Shown piece after piece: positions 7,301 to 8,079 of a stretch of DNA of 8,079 nucleotides. The notes beneath the pieces were generated by a model. That model worked only from the letters and a program-made list of their open reading frames with translations, did not search any database and was not told the DNA's origin. Made by a program: the position numbers and the translations under genes. Where the stretch lies: assembly GCA_964439135.1 (NCBI GenBank), contig CAYTNN010000206.1, positions 1 to 8,079 of the forward strand, read 5' to 3'. The DNA comes from JAFGPJ01 sp964439135 (GTDB lineage: Bacteria > Planctomycetota > Phycisphaerae > Sedimentisphaerales > Anaerobacaceae). How positions within the stretch are numbered: the first letter of the stretch is position 1; each line of letters starts with the position of its first letter.

Positions 7301-8029
7301 AATTTAACATATGTGAATAGGTCCTTCATCGAAATGTGGGGATACGATGACGAGAACGAGGTTCTGGGAAGAAATACCCTTGAGTTCTGGCAAATTCCCG
7401 ATGAAGGGTCAAAGTTAATCGATATGCTGCGAGATAGAGGAGGCTGGATCGGTGAATTAACGGCCAAAAGAAAGGATGGCTCGGCCTTCGATGTTCAGAT
7501 CTGTGCAACTTTAGTGAAAGATGAGCACGGCAAGCCGATTTCCATGATGGGCTCATTTGTTGATATCAGCGAAACGAAGCTGAAGGAAGAGGAACTCAGC
7601 AGATATCGCGGACAAATGGCTCGAGCCGAACAGCTCGCCTCATTGGGGACCTTAAGTGCGACCGTAGCTCATCAGCTCACGCAGCCTCTGACTGTCATTC
7701 GTCTGTCGATGGATAATGCGTTGGATGAGCTGGAAGCATCATCTTCCTCAGAGACCGTTATAAGAAGACTCAAGGACAGTGTGACTCAGGTATCTAATAT
7801 CACTTCAATTATTGAAAGATTTCGCAATTTTGCCAGGAAATCTTCTGGAAGGACCGTCGCTGAAGTAAATTTGAAGACGGTCGCTGTCAGAATCGCAAGG
7901 TTACTGAGTGAAAGCGCACGTTCGGCAAGTATTTTACTTCGAGTCAGAAATATGGACGACCTTCCCTGTTCATGGATGAATGAAAACGATCTGGAGCAGT
8001 TGTTTTTTGCCCTTATTGAAAATGGGTAA
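4372..8029 (+). CDS. Hybrid sensor kinase: receiver, eight PAS domains, HisKA and truncated ATPase domain, interrupted by an assembly gap
   Basis: The ATG at 4372 has GGAG at 4359-4362, 9 bases upstream, and opens a receiver domain (LRIVLVQENENDRLLFRRAF). After the N run, a different numerical frame gives GYLDLLPMSLINIASRYE, which resembles the last helix of receivers fused to PAS kinases. I therefore treat both sides as one gene. Eight PAS/PAC units follow, each ending in a D-(I/V)-(T/S/D) motif: about 4651-5034, 5037-5396, 5397-5752, 5753-6136, 6137-6514, 6515-6880, 6881-7246 and 7247-7606. No membrane segment is seen, so it should be cytoplasmic. HisKA has the H box AHQLTQPLTVIRL with His at 7670-7672. 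The ATPase domain begins and reaches the N box (DLEQLFFALIEN, Asn at 8021-8023), then stops at TAA 8027-8029, without G1, G2 or G3. As written it cannot bind ATP, so the 3' end is truncated by mutation, rearrangement or contig-end error. In the receiver, the usual Glu-Asp acidic pair reads Gln-Glu. Confidence 0.85.
4464..4563. other. Assembly gap of exactly 100 N inside the hybrid kinase
   Basis: One hundred N in a row is a common placeholder for a scaffold gap of unknown size, so distances and frame across it are not reliable. The receiver half before it and the receiver end after it together supply perhaps 45-50 of the roughly 115-120 residues of such a domain. The missing DNA is therefore probably nearer 200-250 bases than 100. 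Confidence 0.95.
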
Positions 8030-8055
8030 CATCTCACCGAAGTGCCGCAAGATGA

Positions 8056-8079
8056 TTTGACATTTTTCTAAATGTTAAA
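8056..8079 (+). terminator. AT-rich hairpin at the window end, possible terminator
   Basis: Arms TTTGACATTT (8056-8065) and AAATGTTAAA (8070-8079) pair over ten positions with one G-T wobble around a TTCT loop. It lies 27 bases after the kinase stop. The window ends at the last paired base, so a following T-run cannot be checked. The stem is weak because it is AT-rich. Confidence 0.3.

Overview
This window looks like one piece of a draft bacterial contig. It contains a run of exactly 100 N (4464-4563), and it cuts or damages genes at three places. The organism is most likely a Planctomycetota-type bacterium (Phycisphaerae or Sedimentisphaerales-like). Three things point there: a very small lipoprotein-like gene ending in a DIDKALLIDKPSKLT motif, very large soluble multi-PAS histidine kinases, and GC-rich palindromic elements read in frame inside genes. 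I rely on memory of such proteins and have run no search, so the phylum call is tentative.

Layout. Positions 1-731 hold the 3' two thirds of moeA (+). After 27 bases comes a moaA-like radical SAM gene (759-1436, +). It has lost its GGEP region and its whole C-terminal half, so I call it a remnant. Both genes carry an in-frame GC-rich palindromic element: two 21-nt hairpins in moeA and one plus a partial copy in moaA. The three hairpins differ by paired, complementary changes. Positions 1233-3236 (-) encode a complete cytoplasmic sensor kinase with four CBS domains, a PAS domain, HisKA and HATPase. It converges on the moaA remnant and overlaps it. Positions 3237-3737 are noncoding as far as I can see. 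A textbook sigma-70 promoter (TTGACA, 17-nt spacer, TATAAT; 3738-3766) then drives a 76-residue lipoprotein-like gene (3842-4072). After a 299-base intergenic stretch, 4372-8029 holds a hybrid kinase: a receiver domain interrupted by the N gap, eight PAS domains, HisKA, and an ATPase domain that stops just after its N box. The last 50 bases hold an AT-rich hairpin and no gene.

How the parts relate. moeA and moaA both belong to molybdenum cofactor synthesis and form a + strand cluster. MoaA as encoded here cannot be a working cyclase, so either another moaA exists elsewhere or this locus is decayed or misassembled. The two kinases are unrelated in sensor architecture. One probably senses adenine nucleotides through CBS pairs and the other integrates several signals through PAS domains. 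No dedicated output response regulator is visible. The main interest lies in the covarying in-frame palindromes, the damaged moaA, the perfect promoter before a tiny lipoprotein, and the frame argument that joins the two sides of the assembly gap into one gene.
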